8,157 bases of DNA from CAZKXX01 sp964556705 (GCA_964556705.1 CAZKXX010000134.1:1-8157), one strand, 5' to 3'; positions 1-5,771 are shown, counted from the first letter of the stretch. The notes: generated from the letters alone by a model not told the origin. Numbers and translations are program-made.

Positions 1-2
1 TG

Positions 3-710
3 CTTGACGACGGTGACACGCCGGACAGCGGTCCCGACGCAGGGGAAGACGCGGACGCCGCGCCATTCATCTGCCTGAACGATGGATTCACGGCGACCAG
101 CGTGCGCGCCGAGCTGGTGAAGGACTCGAATGGGGACCGGGTGTGGCTGTACGACGCGACCGACGGCGACACATCGCCGTGCGAGGCGTTTTCGGTGCAT
201 TTCTACGAAGGGTCCCACCCCAACACGAGCCCTGGAACGTACACGATCACGGCCAAGGGGCCGGGCGGCTCCGCGACGGCCACCGCGCGCGTCACCGTAA
301 CCGTTCCGCCGCCTCCACCCCCGCCGCCGCCCAAGCCTCCGGAGGTAAGCGAGGAGGACTTGTTCGGAAGGAATGTCGAACACGTGTACTTCGACTTTGA
401 CAAGTCGAACATCCGGCCGGATGCCGAGGCAACGCTGCGCAAGAACGCCGAGTTCCTGCGCCAGCACCCCAACATCCGCTTCACGGTCGAAGGACACTGC
501 GACGAGCGCGGCTCGGAAGAATACAACCTGGGCCTCGGCGACCGCCGCGCCACTTCCGTGAAAAACTTCCTGGTGAATCTCGGCATTTCCGCGGATCGGA
601 TCGGGACGATTTCCTACGGGAAGAACCGCCCGATCTGCACCGAGTCGAACGAGGATTGCTGGCAGCGGAACCGCCGCGGCCACTTCCGGTTCGGCATGGG
701 CGCCCGCTGA
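3..710 (+). CDS. pal: Peptidoglycan-associated lipoprotein Pal (OmpA family), 5' partial
   Basis: The frame is open to the left edge, so the gene begins outside the window; a GTG at 102 is only an internal codon. The visible 235 residues have three parts. First comes an acidic stretch (DDGDTPDSGPDAGEDAD) leading into a beta-rich Ig-like segment ending TYTITAKGPGGSATATARV. A polyproline linker follows at about residues 101-113. The C-terminal OmpA/Pal domain has YFDFD at 129-133, EGHCDERG at 163-170, SYGKNRP at 204-210 and NRRG near 223-226. The Asp of the DERG motif and the Arg of NRR correspond to residues that bind diaminopimelate in OmpA-like domains. Cys212 and Cys219 (CTESNEDC) resemble Pal proteins outside Gammaproteobacteria. 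Pal anchors the outer membrane to peptidoglycan and works with Tol proteins; cpoB downstream agrees. The lipoprotein signal and lipobox cannot be seen. The family call is firm; the Ig-like segment is inferred from pattern only. Confidence 0.93.
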   Translation, partial: LDDGDTPDSGPDAGEDADAAPFICLNDGFTATSVRAELVKDSNGDRVWLYDATDGDTSPCEAFSVHFYEGSHPNTSPGTYTITAKGPGGSATATARVTVTVPPPPPPPPPKPPEVSEEDLFGRNVEHVYFDFDKSNIRPDAEATLRKNAEFLRQHPNIRFTVEGHCDERGSEEYNLGLGDRRATSVKNFLVNLGISADRIGTISYGKNRPICTESNEDCWQRNRRGHFRFGMGAR

Positions 711-721
711 GAAAGTCAAGG

Positions 722-763
722 GCCGGAAGTGGCGTTGCAGCGCCGCTTCCGGCTTCCCTTTCC
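722..763 (+). terminator. Probable intrinsic terminator after pal
   Basis: A 13-bp stem (722-734 pairing with 741-753, one U-G wobble) encloses a 6-base loop, TTGCAG. A pyrimidine stretch, TTCCCTTTCC, follows at 754-763. It begins 12 bases after the pal stop. The T-run is interrupted by C, so termination may be partial, but the separate promoter before the next gene fits an end of transcript here. Confidence 0.65.
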
Positions 764-886
764 GCCGGACGCGCCTTCCCCCGGGCTGCTGGGAGACGGA
801 CTCGATTGCTTCGGGCAGGAGCCCGCCGTCTTGCGCGGCGGAGTTGTGAGCGCGCCGGCGCTGGAGACGCTTCCTTCCCTTGTTGG
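764..886 (+). other. Intergenic spacer between pal terminator and cpoB promoter
   Basis: I see no gene here. Reading frames crossing it are GC-rich shadows without a start signal. The only structure noticed is a small hairpin, CCGCCG at 823-828 pairing with CGGCGG at 836-841 across a 7-base loop. Confidence 0.5.
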
Positions 887-915
887 TTGACCCCGTTCGC
901 GTGCGGGGTTACACT
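887..915 (+). promoter_or_regulatory. Sigma70-type promoter for cpoB
   Basis: TTGACC at 887-892 matches the -35 consensus at five of six bases. TACACT at 910-915 is a good -10 box, and the spacer is exactly 17 bp. Transcription would start near 922, giving a leader of about 33 nt rich in T and then in GA. A short inverted repeat (ACCCCG at 890-895, CGGGGT at 904-909) lies within the spacer and could be an operator or chance. Confidence 0.7.
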
Positions 916-954
916 GACAAGGGTTTTTATTTTTAGAGAGAGGATGAGAGAGCC

Positions 955-1821
955 TTGAAAAAGCTTGCCTCTTCAGCCTTGCTCGTCGCCGGCCTCGTGG
1001 TCCTGGCGGCTTCACCCGCCTTCGGCCAGAAGAAGGACACGCTGCTGCTGATGCGTCAGCTCGATACGATGCAGCAGTCGATCGCGAACCTTCAGAAGAC
1101 CGTGGACACCCAGACGGCCATCCTGCGCACGCTCATCGAGCAGTCCAACGACAACGTCAACTCGATGAAGGCCGTGGTTCAGGACCTCCGCAAGGAGATG
1201 CAGCAGAACCTGGCCGGCAACAACGCGCGCTTCGACGCCATGGTGACCCAGATCCAGACGCTGAGCGAAAGCCTGGAAGAGGCGAAAGCGCGCCTCTCGC
1301 GCCTGAGCGACCAGGTCGTGCAGACGCAGAATATCCTTCAGACGCTCCACGGGCCGCCCATGGCGTCCGCGCCGACGCCCGGCGCGGACGGCGCCACCGC
1401 CCCGACTCCCGCTGCGATCCCGGATGCCGACGCCCTCTACAAGTCGGGCCTCAGCTACTTCAACGGCGGCCAGTACGACCTCGCCATTCAGGCGTTCCAG
1501 GAATACCTCCAGTACTACCAGGAGTCCGACCTGGCGTCGAACGCCCAGTTCTGGATCGCCGAGTGCTACTTCAACCAGGGGAACTACCAGCAGGCCATCC
1601 TGGAATACGACAAGTGCCTGGAGCGGTATCCCAAGGGGAACAAGGCCGCGGGCGCGCAGCTTAAGAAGGGTTACGCCCTGCTCGCGCTCGATCAGCGGCA
1701 GGCGGGCGTGCGGGAGCTTCGCTCGCTGATTCAGCGTTATCCCAACGCGCCCGAGTCCGAACTCGCCCGGCAGCGGCTGAAACGCCTGGGCGCCACCAGT
1801 TCCAGCCGGTCGGGAAGCTGA
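955..1821 (+). CDS. cpoB: Tol-Pal system protein CpoB/YbgF: coiled coil plus TPR repeats
   Basis: Periplasmic partner of the Tol-Pal system. In E. coli, CpoB links PBP1B-driven peptidoglycan synthesis to outer-membrane constriction. The 288-residue product starts MKKLASSALLVAG with a signal peptide whose likely cleavage follows AFG near residue 24. Residues about 30-130 are Gln-, Leu- and Asp-rich heptads typical of the trimerising coiled coil. An Ala/Pro/Thr linker spans about 135-156. From about 157, TPR motifs follow (ALYKSGLSYFNGGQYDLAI, then SNAQFWIAECYFNQGNYQQA, then AGAQLKKGYALLALDQRQAG). The start is TTG at 955: AGGA at 941-944 lies 10 nt upstream, the signal peptide begins exactly there, and the next in-frame Met lies beyond the signal peptide. 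Position directly after pal supports the assignment. Its own promoter and the hairpin after pal suggest it is transcribed at least partly on its own. Confidence 0.93.
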   Translation: MKKLASSALLVAGLVVLAASPAFGQKKDTLLLMRQLDTMQQSIANLQKTVDTQTAILRTLIEQSNDNVNSMKAVVQDLRKEMQQNLAGNNARFDAMVTQIQTLSESLEEAKARLSRLSDQVVQTQNILQTLHGPPMASAPTPGADGATAPTPAAIPDADALYKSGLSYFNGGQYDLAIQAFQEYLQYYQESDLASNAQFWIAECYFNQGNYQQAILEYDKCLERYPKGNKAAGAQLKKGYALLALDQRQAGVRELRSLIQRYPNAPESELARQRLKRLGATSSSRSGS

Positions 1822-1825
1822 ACGG

Positions 1826-1839
1826 GTCGCGGCCGCGAC
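1826..1839. repeat. Perfect 14-bp palindrome after cpoB
   Basis: GTCGCGGCCGCGAC is fully self-complementary and begins five bases after the cpoB stop. There is no T-run behind it. A second small inverted repeat (TTCCGC at 1851-1856, GCGGAA at 1859-1864) follows and precedes TTTC. Together they may form the 3' end structure of the cpoB mRNA. A protein binding site is also possible. Confidence 0.45.
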
Positions 1840-1883
1840 GCTGACGAGTCTTCCGCGAGCGGAATTTCAGTCCGCCCATCTCT

Positions 1884-1904
1884 CCGCGCGCCACCGGCGC
1901 GCGG
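1884..1904 (+). promoter_or_regulatory. All-GC hairpin just upstream of the ssb ribosome binding site
   Basis: Arms CCGCGCGCC (1884-1892) and GGCGCGCGG (1896-1904) form a 9-bp, GC-only stem with a 3-base loop, ACC. The hairpin ends 16 bases before the ssb ATG and 7 bases before its weak Shine-Dalgarno GAGG (1912-1915). A stem this stable so close to the RBS could affect initiation or protect the 5' end of the mRNA. This is inference; GC-rich spacers can form such stems by chance. Confidence 0.45.
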
Positions 1905-1920
1905 CCTTCGCGAGGTTTCT

Positions 1921-2388
1921 ATGGCTGGCTCGGTGAATAAGGTCATCCTCATCGGACGACTGGGAAAAGACCCCGAACTCAAGTACACGCCGAACGGCAC
2001 GCCCGTCGCCAAGTTTTCCCTCGCCACCGACGAGGTCTTCAAAGACCGCTCGGGCGAGCAGCAACGGCGCACGGAATGGCACTCGATCGTCGCCTGGAAC
2101 AAGCTGGCGGAAATCTGCGGCGAGTACCTGACCAAGGGAAAACAGGTTTACATCGAGGGCAGCATCCGCAGCCGGCAGTGGGAAGACCAGTCGGGCAACA
2201 AGCGCACGTCCTATGACATCGTCGCGCGAAATATGACGATGCTCGGCTCGCGCGCCGACACCGAACGCGCGGCCGCCGCCAGCGCCGGCTCCGAGCGCGC
2301 TGCCAGTCCGGAACGCCCCGCAGCACCTCCGGCGGCTGACGACGTCCCCCCCGAACCCGAGATTACCGACGAAGATATTCCGTTCTGA
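1921..2388 (+). CDS. ssb: Single-stranded DNA-binding protein SSB
   Basis: Homotetrameric single-stranded DNA binder that coats ssDNA in replication, recombination and repair and recruits partners through its tail. The 155-residue product has the full OB fold at about residues 1-108. Hallmarks are NKVILIGRLGKDPELKYTPNG at the N-terminus, TEWHSIVAWNKLAEI (Trp53, His54, Trp59) and YIEGSIRSRQWED (Trp87). A low-complexity Ala/Pro/Glu linker (about 112-145) leads to the acidic tip ending DEDIPF, the conserved partner-binding peptide. Length is usual for the family. ATG at 1921 is chosen because MAGSVNKVILIG matches the family N-terminus; GAGG lies 5 nt upstream. No promoter was recognised in the 99 bp after cpoB, so ssb may be read from the cpoB promoter or from an unseen one. 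Confidence 0.96.
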   Translation: MAGSVNKVILIGRLGKDPELKYTPNGTPVAKFSLATDEVFKDRSGEQQRRTEWHSIVAWNKLAEICGEYLTKGKQVYIEGSIRSRQWEDQSGNKRTSYDIVARNMTMLGSRADTERAAAASAGSERAASPERPAAPPAADDVPPEPEITDEDIPF

Positions 2389-2478
2389 AGAGCAATGGCG
2401 AGTGACAGGTAGCGAAAAGCCATCGCTCGCCGCCCGAGCGTGGTTTCAATCCCCCGCAGCGCCAACTGTCCTTTGCCT

Positions 2479-2509
2479 TCTGACTCCTGACTTCTGTCTC
2501 CTGACTCCT
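2479..2509. repeat. Short degenerate tandem repeat (TGACTCC/TGACTTC units)
   Basis: CTGACTCC occurs at 2480-2487 and again at 2501-2508, with related CTGACTTCTGTCTC between. The block lies between the convergent ends of ssb and the DUF2911 gene, only 5 bases past the latter's stop. I see no gene in 2389-2514 and no convincing bidirectional terminator, only weak pairing such as AGCGA (2411-2415) with TCGCT (2423-2427). This pyrimidine-rich repeat type recurs between genes in some acidobacterial genomes, from memory. Confidence 0.5.
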
Positions 2510-2514
2510 TCCCA

Positions 2515-3036
2515 CTACTTCGCCGCGAAGTTCGTGGAGAGCTTCATGTCTCCCCAATGAATCGTGAGCGCGCCGCCGGAGCCAGCCTGGGCCAGGCTGA
2601 TGCTCAGCGTCTCTTCGGATTTCGCCGCCTTCTCTTCCTTCAGCGGCGCTGAGGCAAAGTCCTGCGCCGGGTCGTGCTGCGTGCCCCACTGCCCGTGCTG
2701 TTTGTTGAAGACGAGGTTCCAGCCGCCTTCGGTTTTCCGCGCCCACAGGCTGTATTCGCCCGGCGGCACCGTTACGTCGCCAAACGCCAGGTCTGTTTCG
2801 GTGGAAAACGTCGTGGACTTGTCCGCGCCCAGCCGCCAGACCGCTCCCGGTCGCAGCCGACCCAACAGGTCAGCCACCGAACGTCCCTTGAGCGACGGCC
2901 GGCCGTACTCGACCGAGACCGCCTTCCCGTTCACAGAAAGCGTTGCCATCCCGCGAGGATTGGCCTGCGCGAGCGCGCTCGCCGCCAGCGCCAGGCTGGC
3001 CAGAATTCCCAAAACCGATTTTGGATGGAGTCTCAT
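2515..3036 (-). CDS. Secreted DUF2911 domain protein
   Basis: Exported protein of unknown function. The 173-residue product begins MRLHPKSVLGILASLALAAS, a classical signal peptide with likely cleavage after ALA near residue 23. The mature part carries the DUF2911 pattern: SVEYGRPSLKGR (41-52), GAVWRLGADKSTTF (64-77), VTVPPGEYSLWA (88-99) and WNLVFNKQHGQWGT (106-119). It is rich in beta strands and shows no catalytic motif I can name. The frame is open upstream to 3150, but ATG at 3036 is chosen for three reasons: AGGAGG lies 5-6 nt upstream, the signal peptide starts exactly there, and the TATAAT box at 3090-3085 lies downstream of the longer start. It is convergent with ssb and has its own promoter, so it appears monocistronic. 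Confidence 0.9.
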   Translation of the reverse strand: MRLHPKSVLGILASLALAASALAQANPRGMATLSVNGKAVSVEYGRPSLKGRSVADLLGRLRPGAVWRLGADKSTTFSTETDLAFGDVTVPPGEYSLWARKTEGGWNLVFNKQHGQWGTQHDPAQDFASAPLKEEKAAKSEETLSISLAQAGSGGALTIHWGDMKLSTNFAAK

Positions 3037-3084
3037 CCGGACCCTCCTCAATGGATTGAAAATGCTCTTTGATGTACGACGGCC

Positions 3085-3090
3085 ATTATA
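3085..3090 (-). promoter_or_regulatory. Perfect -10 box for the DUF2911 gene
   Basis: The minus strand reads TATAAT here, about 49 bases before the ATG, giving a leader of roughly 40 nt. It is framed symmetrically by GGCC on both sides (3081-3084 and 3091-3094), which makes a small inverted repeat around the -10 box. No good -35 hexamer was found 16-18 bp upstream (about CAGCGG), so an activator or another contact may be needed. Confidence 0.6.
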
Positions 3091-3162
3091 GGCCATTTCG
3101 CCGTGCCCCGCTGACCGACGTCCGAGCGAGTCCGCGAGATCGGCCTTCAACGCAAGTTACCT

Positions 3163-3183
3163 CATCGGTTAAAGAAACCGATG
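3163..3183. repeat. Inverted repeat CATCGGTT / AACCGATG
   Basis: Eight-base perfect arms (3163-3170 and 3176-3183) are separated by AAAGA. It lies about 75 bp upstream of the -10 box of the DUF2911 gene. It could be an operator or activator site or a hairpin in an unseen transcript. A second inverted repeat (TCGAAA at 3203-3208, TTTCGA at 3216-3221) lies 20 bp further right. Confidence 0.4.
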
Positions 3184-3221
3184 GGTCCGATTGGGTTCGT
3201 TCTCGAAATCGGTCCTTTCGA

Positions 3222-3475
3222 ATCAACGAGATTATGGGTTCGATCGACATGATTTTTGAGCGTCATTTTTGGGGCTTTCCCGTCCCCTCGCTCGCCGGGC
3301 ATGAATCCGTCCACTGGTTTCGAACTACCCTTCATCGTCTCTCCCGATGTCTCTCCGCCGTCCGCGCAGTCGCGCTCGCGTGCCACCCTGAGCCTCGATC
3401 CCGCCCTGCGGAGTCGGGCGAAATATCCCAGCCCCGCCGCCCTTCGACTGGCCGCGGCGGGTGGAAGGCAGCCTG
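3222..3475. other. Non-coding stretch with dispersed-repeat-like sequence before the assembly gap
   Basis: I find no supportable gene. Frames open here are GC-driven, lack ribosome binding sites and run into the gap. From about 3380 to 3430 the sequence (TGCCACCCTGAGCC, then CCTGCGGAGTCGGGCGAA) resembles CACCCTGAGC-type dispersed intergenic elements that I recall from acidobacterial genomes. A repeat here would also explain why the assembly broke next to it. The repeat assignment rests on memory of pattern, not on copies within this window. Confidence 0.35.
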
Positions 3476-3575
3476 NNNNNNNNNNNNNNNNNNNNNNNNN
3501 NNNNNNNNNNNNNNNNNNNNNNNNNNNNNNNNNNNNNNNNNNNNNNNNNNNNNNNNNNNNNNNNNNNNNNNNNNN
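3476..3575. other. Assembly gap of exactly 100 N
   Basis: A round 100-base N run usually marks a scaffold join of unknown true length. Features on either side may therefore be further apart than shown, or wrongly joined. Confidence 0.97.
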
Positions 3576-3605
3576 GCTTACGCCTTGGGCCAAAGTCCTG
3601 CGCCC

Positions 3606-3633
3606 CTGACGGGGCTCTTGGAAGGCCCGTCAG
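3606..3633 (-). terminator. Hairpin downstream of the minus-strand cluster, possible terminator
   Basis: CTGACGGG (3606-3613) and CCCGTCAG (3626-3633) pair perfectly with a 12-base loop, starting 17 bases past the stop of the last minus-strand gene. No T-run follows on the minus strand (GGGCGC instead), so it would be a non-canonical terminator or a 3' protective stem. The rest of 3576-3649 shows nothing else recognisable. Confidence 0.4.
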
Positions 3634-3649
3634 CGGGTCAGGTGGGTCA

Positions 3650-4612
3650 TCAGGGCGAGGACTTCGCTGGTGATAATGCAGTGTTATCGTGCCTTCCGTT
3701 ATCCTCGGTCCACCCGCTCCCAATCCCCAAAAGTTTGAAGTATCCCGGCCCACGTTGATTCCAATAATCTTTGGTTTCTGGCATCAGAACAATCGTAATG
3801 AGAGGAAGGACATGGGACGGCAGGGCTCGCGCATGATAGTCTTTCACGAAGGGTGAGTTCCGAGGGAGAAGCGTGCTTTCGTGAATGACCTCAACCGGTA
3901 CCGTCGCCCGAACTAGTACTACTGCCGTTCTTCCAGGCTCAACGGAGCTGCCGTCGGCCGACTGAAATCGCTGCTGGGGGATAAACACCTCAAACCAGGA
4001 TTGGACCGAATGGCTGATGGCGCTCAGGATTTCCAGATGTTCGCTGCGGCCCTCGGCGTTCACCGTGATCCTTGCGAGCACCAAATCCAGGAAAAGCCCC
4101 GAAGGTGATTCCAGTTCGGGACCAAGCCAAACCCGCTCCCATGCTTTTCCGGTGAGAGTTGTTGCTGCCAACCCGACAGGTAATGTCCCGCCGCTATCAA
4201 TCCTGGTTGGTCCGTCGTCGCTTCCCTCAAAACGATTGGCAAACGTTGAGAGTCGAACCCGAGAGGGTTTCTTCATCGGATGCAAGTAGTGAGCGCCGGC
4301 GCGCAGAGTGCGAACCTCGCCAGGTTTGAACGGACCTTCTCTGCCCTCTACGTTTCGGTCCGACGAAAAAACGAGAGTGAAGCAGACGCCACCCGATTCG
4401 TCCAAGTATTCTGCGGTAAGGGTCACGTGTGCCGGTGGGTGCGCGGAATCCCTCTCTATCTCGATCAGGCCGAGTGTCCAGGCAAAATGCTCCTGGAGTT
4501 CGGCGCTTCCCACGGTCCACTCTTCTTCAAGGTTAGCCGAGAGCTCGACGTCGACTCGCGTGACCTCCGAGCGGATAACAAGCTGATGGCAGAAGCCCGC
4601 GGGAACTGCCAT
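3650..4612 (-). CDS. TonB-C-like protein, tandem paralogue, probably with a disrupted signal peptide
   Basis: No named family is recognised with certainty. The 320-residue product is a diverged copy of the neighbouring 333-residue protein. Shared elements in order are an N-terminal beta-rich part with VCFTLVFSS and PFKPGEVRTL (77-103), a TonB-C-like segment (LVLARITVNAEGRSEHLEIL through QQRF, about 177-216), a following VVLVRAT strand (231-237), and a C-terminal region ending GIGSGW (296-301). It has 13 extra residues after that point compared with the paralogue. ATG at 4612 has AGGTGGTGG (4632-4624) 11 nt upstream, so initiation here is possible. However, this start gives no signal peptide. 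The codon directly before it is an in-frame TAA, preceded by a stretch that looks like the first half of one. Either the gene is newly damaged or the protein is now cytoplasmic or translated by reinitiation. Role unknown; cell-envelope function is inferred from the paralogue. Confidence 0.72.
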   Translation of the reverse strand: MAVPAGFCHQLVIRSEVTRVDVELSANLEEEWTVGSAELQEHFAWTLGLIEIERDSAHPPAHVTLTAEYLDESGGVCFTLVFSSDRNVEGREGPFKPGEVRTLRAGAHYLHPMKKPSRVRLSTFANRFEGSDDGPTRIDSGGTLPVGLAATTLTGKAWERVWLGPELESPSGLFLDLVLARITVNAEGRSEHLEILSAISHSVQSWFEVFIPQQRFQSADGSSVEPGRTAVVLVRATVPVEVIHESTLLPRNSPFVKDYHARALPSHVLPLITIVLMPETKDYWNQRGPGYFKLLGIGSGWTEDNGRHDNTALSPAKSSP

Positions 4613-4672
4613 TTATACAGCAGCCACCACCTGAAGTAGTCCATCAGCGGTCTTTCTCAAGTGCACCATCAT
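4613..4672 (-). pseudogene. Upstream signal-peptide-like leader ending in TAA
   Basis: Reading in the same frame from ATG at 4672 or 4669 gives MVHLRKTADGLLQVVAAV and then TAA (4615-4613), immediately followed by ATG. Joined to the downstream frame (MAVPAGFCHQ) it has a charged n-region and a hydrophobic core. It aligns in length with the paralogue's RRTRKSWALLTAAVSIIG. This suggests a nonsense change, or a base-call error, in the hydrophobic core. Against it, no Shine-Dalgarno is seen before 4672. Confidence 0.5.
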
Positions 4673-4741
4673 GACGTCGCAACTGCCCGAGAAAACGAAG
4701 ATTACCCGGTATCAGACCGCGAACCGATTATTCGCGTGAAG

Positions 4742-4755
4742 ACCGCACGTGCGGT
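4742..4755. repeat. Perfect 14-bp palindrome between the two paralogues
   Basis: ACCGCACGTGCGGT is fully self-complementary and starts 14 bases past the stop of the 333-residue gene on the minus strand. It could act as a weak transcript-end structure or a binding site that controls the downstream paralogue. No T-run follows and no promoter was recognised in 4673-4769. Confidence 0.45.
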
Positions 4756-4769
4756 TTCGAGCGCCCCAA

Positions 4770-5771
4770 TTAATCGAGGACTTCGAGGCTCCAGTCAGAG
4801 CCAAGGCCGTCAAACTCGAACTCTCCGTAGTCCGGTTTCATGTTGTCATCAAGGAATTTTTCAGATGGGTGCAGCAACAGGGTATGAACCTCGGGGAGAT
4901 GCCCCGAGGTCCATGCTCTTGAATAATTTCGAATCCAGAGGGAGTCGCCAACGACGTTTCTTCCGGGTCGCAGCTCTTGCCTAGCTGTGATGGCACGAAC
5001 AAAAAGCAGCGCGTCATCGTCGGTAGGTATTCCATCCATCCTCGCTGGGACGAATTTGACGCGGGAAACGAGTTCGTCGAGCCATAGCATATGTTCTGGA
5101 TCCGGCGATTCCAAAATGTGAGCTTTCACAATAGTCCCGTCTGCCGCGATCTGGACCTTGGCGAGTAGCACATCATGGACGGGCCTCTTGAGTCTCTGGA
5201 GCCACAGCTTATGCCACACGTCGCCGGAAGACGGCCCCGTGCTCCTCAGTGTCGCAGGGACCCGGGGAGCACGAAGTCGTCCCAGTACTGGACCGCTTTC
5301 GCCTGTTTCGGGTATGGCGGGAATAAGCGAAACCCGGACGCTTGCGACGTTGGAGGCTGGCGACATCAGGCTTGTTCCTGAAAATAAGGTCCTGGTTTCG
5401 CCAGGCTGGAACAGATGCCCCGCCCCCTCTCGATTAATCGAAGTCTTAAAGACCAGTGAAAAGCAGGCCCTTCCCTGGGAATCGAAGTAATGGGCAAAAA
5501 AAGCCGCGTCTCGGATGGGACGACCCGAATCGTTTCGGACAGTTAGCTCACCCCAAGTGGAAGCCATGGTCTCCTTAAATGCCGCACCTCGGATACTCCA
5601 ACGACCCCGAACGGATTCTTCAGTGAAGACGCGTATCTCCGCTTGAACCCCATGTAAATCCTTGGCATGAAACAACGAGGACTGGGCGTGTATGCCGATG
5701 ATGCTCACCGCCGCAGTCAACAAAGCCCAGCTCTTCCTCGTACGGCGGAAATTAGTCAGAACAATCGACAT
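4770..5771 (-). CDS. Secreted FxLYD-like / TonB-C-like protein
   Basis: Function unknown. The 333-residue product begins with basic RRTRKSW (9-15), then ALLTAAVSIIGIHAQ, a signal peptide with likely cleavage near residue 30. Residues about 73-150 (LTVRNDSGRPIRDAAFFAHYFDSQG, then LVFKT, FQPGETRTL, VASVRVSL) resemble FxLYD-type beta domains, with the usual N.S..I pattern and a PGE turn. Residues about 197-262 look like a degenerate TonB C-terminal domain: LLAKVQIAADGTIVKAHILES, LDELVSRVKFVPARMDGIP, LLFVRAI. About 65 further residues end GLGSDW. It lacks a TonB-type Pro-rich periplasmic linker, so energy transduction is not implied. The start is firm: GAGGTGG (5782-5776) precedes ATG by 4 nt, and the start overlaps the previous gene's stop by 20 bases, which suggests translational coupling. 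GC is lower than in the genes at the left. Confidence 0.8.
   Translation of the reverse strand: MSIVLTNFRRTRKSWALLTAAVSIIGIHAQSSLFHAKDLHGVQAEIRVFTEESVRGRWSIRGAAFKETMASTWGELTVRNDSGRPIRDAAFFAHYFDSQGRACFSLVFKTSINREGAGHLFQPGETRTLFSGTSLMSPASNVASVRVSLIPAIPETGESGPVLGRLRAPRVPATLRSTGPSSGDVWHKLWLQRLKRPVHDVLLAKVQIAADGTIVKAHILESPDPEHMLWLDELVSRVKFVPARMDGIPTDDDALLFVRAITARQELRPGRNVVGDSLWIRNYSRAWTSGHLPEVHTLLLHPSEKFLDDNMKPDYGEFEFDGLGSDWSLEVLD

Noticed and set aside
1..12. Idea that the Pal N-terminal part is frameshifted relative to the OmpA domain
   Set aside because: The other two frames meet stops early (TGA near 5-7 and 76-78) and give no recognisable domain. The current frame yields a coherent Ig-like pattern.
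203..586. Antisense frame across pal with a poly-Gly run
   Set aside because: The poly-Gly is the complement of the polyproline linker. The plus-strand Pal domain is unambiguous.
656..958. Plus-strand reading frame bridging pal and cpoB, and a five-codon ATG frame ending at the cpoB start
   Set aside because: It overlaps pal and the terminator, has no RBS, and its composition is that of an off-frame of GC-rich DNA. The mini-frame at 944-958 is most simply chance.
2430..2465. Possible CRISPR-like repeat (GGTTTCAATCCCC)
   Set aside because: Only one copy is present, with no spacing pattern, array or cas gene.
3037..3150. Longer N-terminus for the DUF2911 protein starting at 3150
   Set aside because: It would lie upstream of the TATAAT box, lacks an RBS and would bury the signal peptide. 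ATG at 3036 has a strong RBS.
3069..3758. Reading frames running through the N gap on both strands
   Set aside because: They are open only because N codons are not read as stops. They overlap the DUF2911 promoter and the end of the minus-strand cluster.
4770..5771. Calling the TonB-C-like genes tonB
   Set aside because: No N-terminal membrane anchor with Pro-rich linker, no exbB/exbD neighbours and weak similarity. Only a TonB-C-like segment can be supported.
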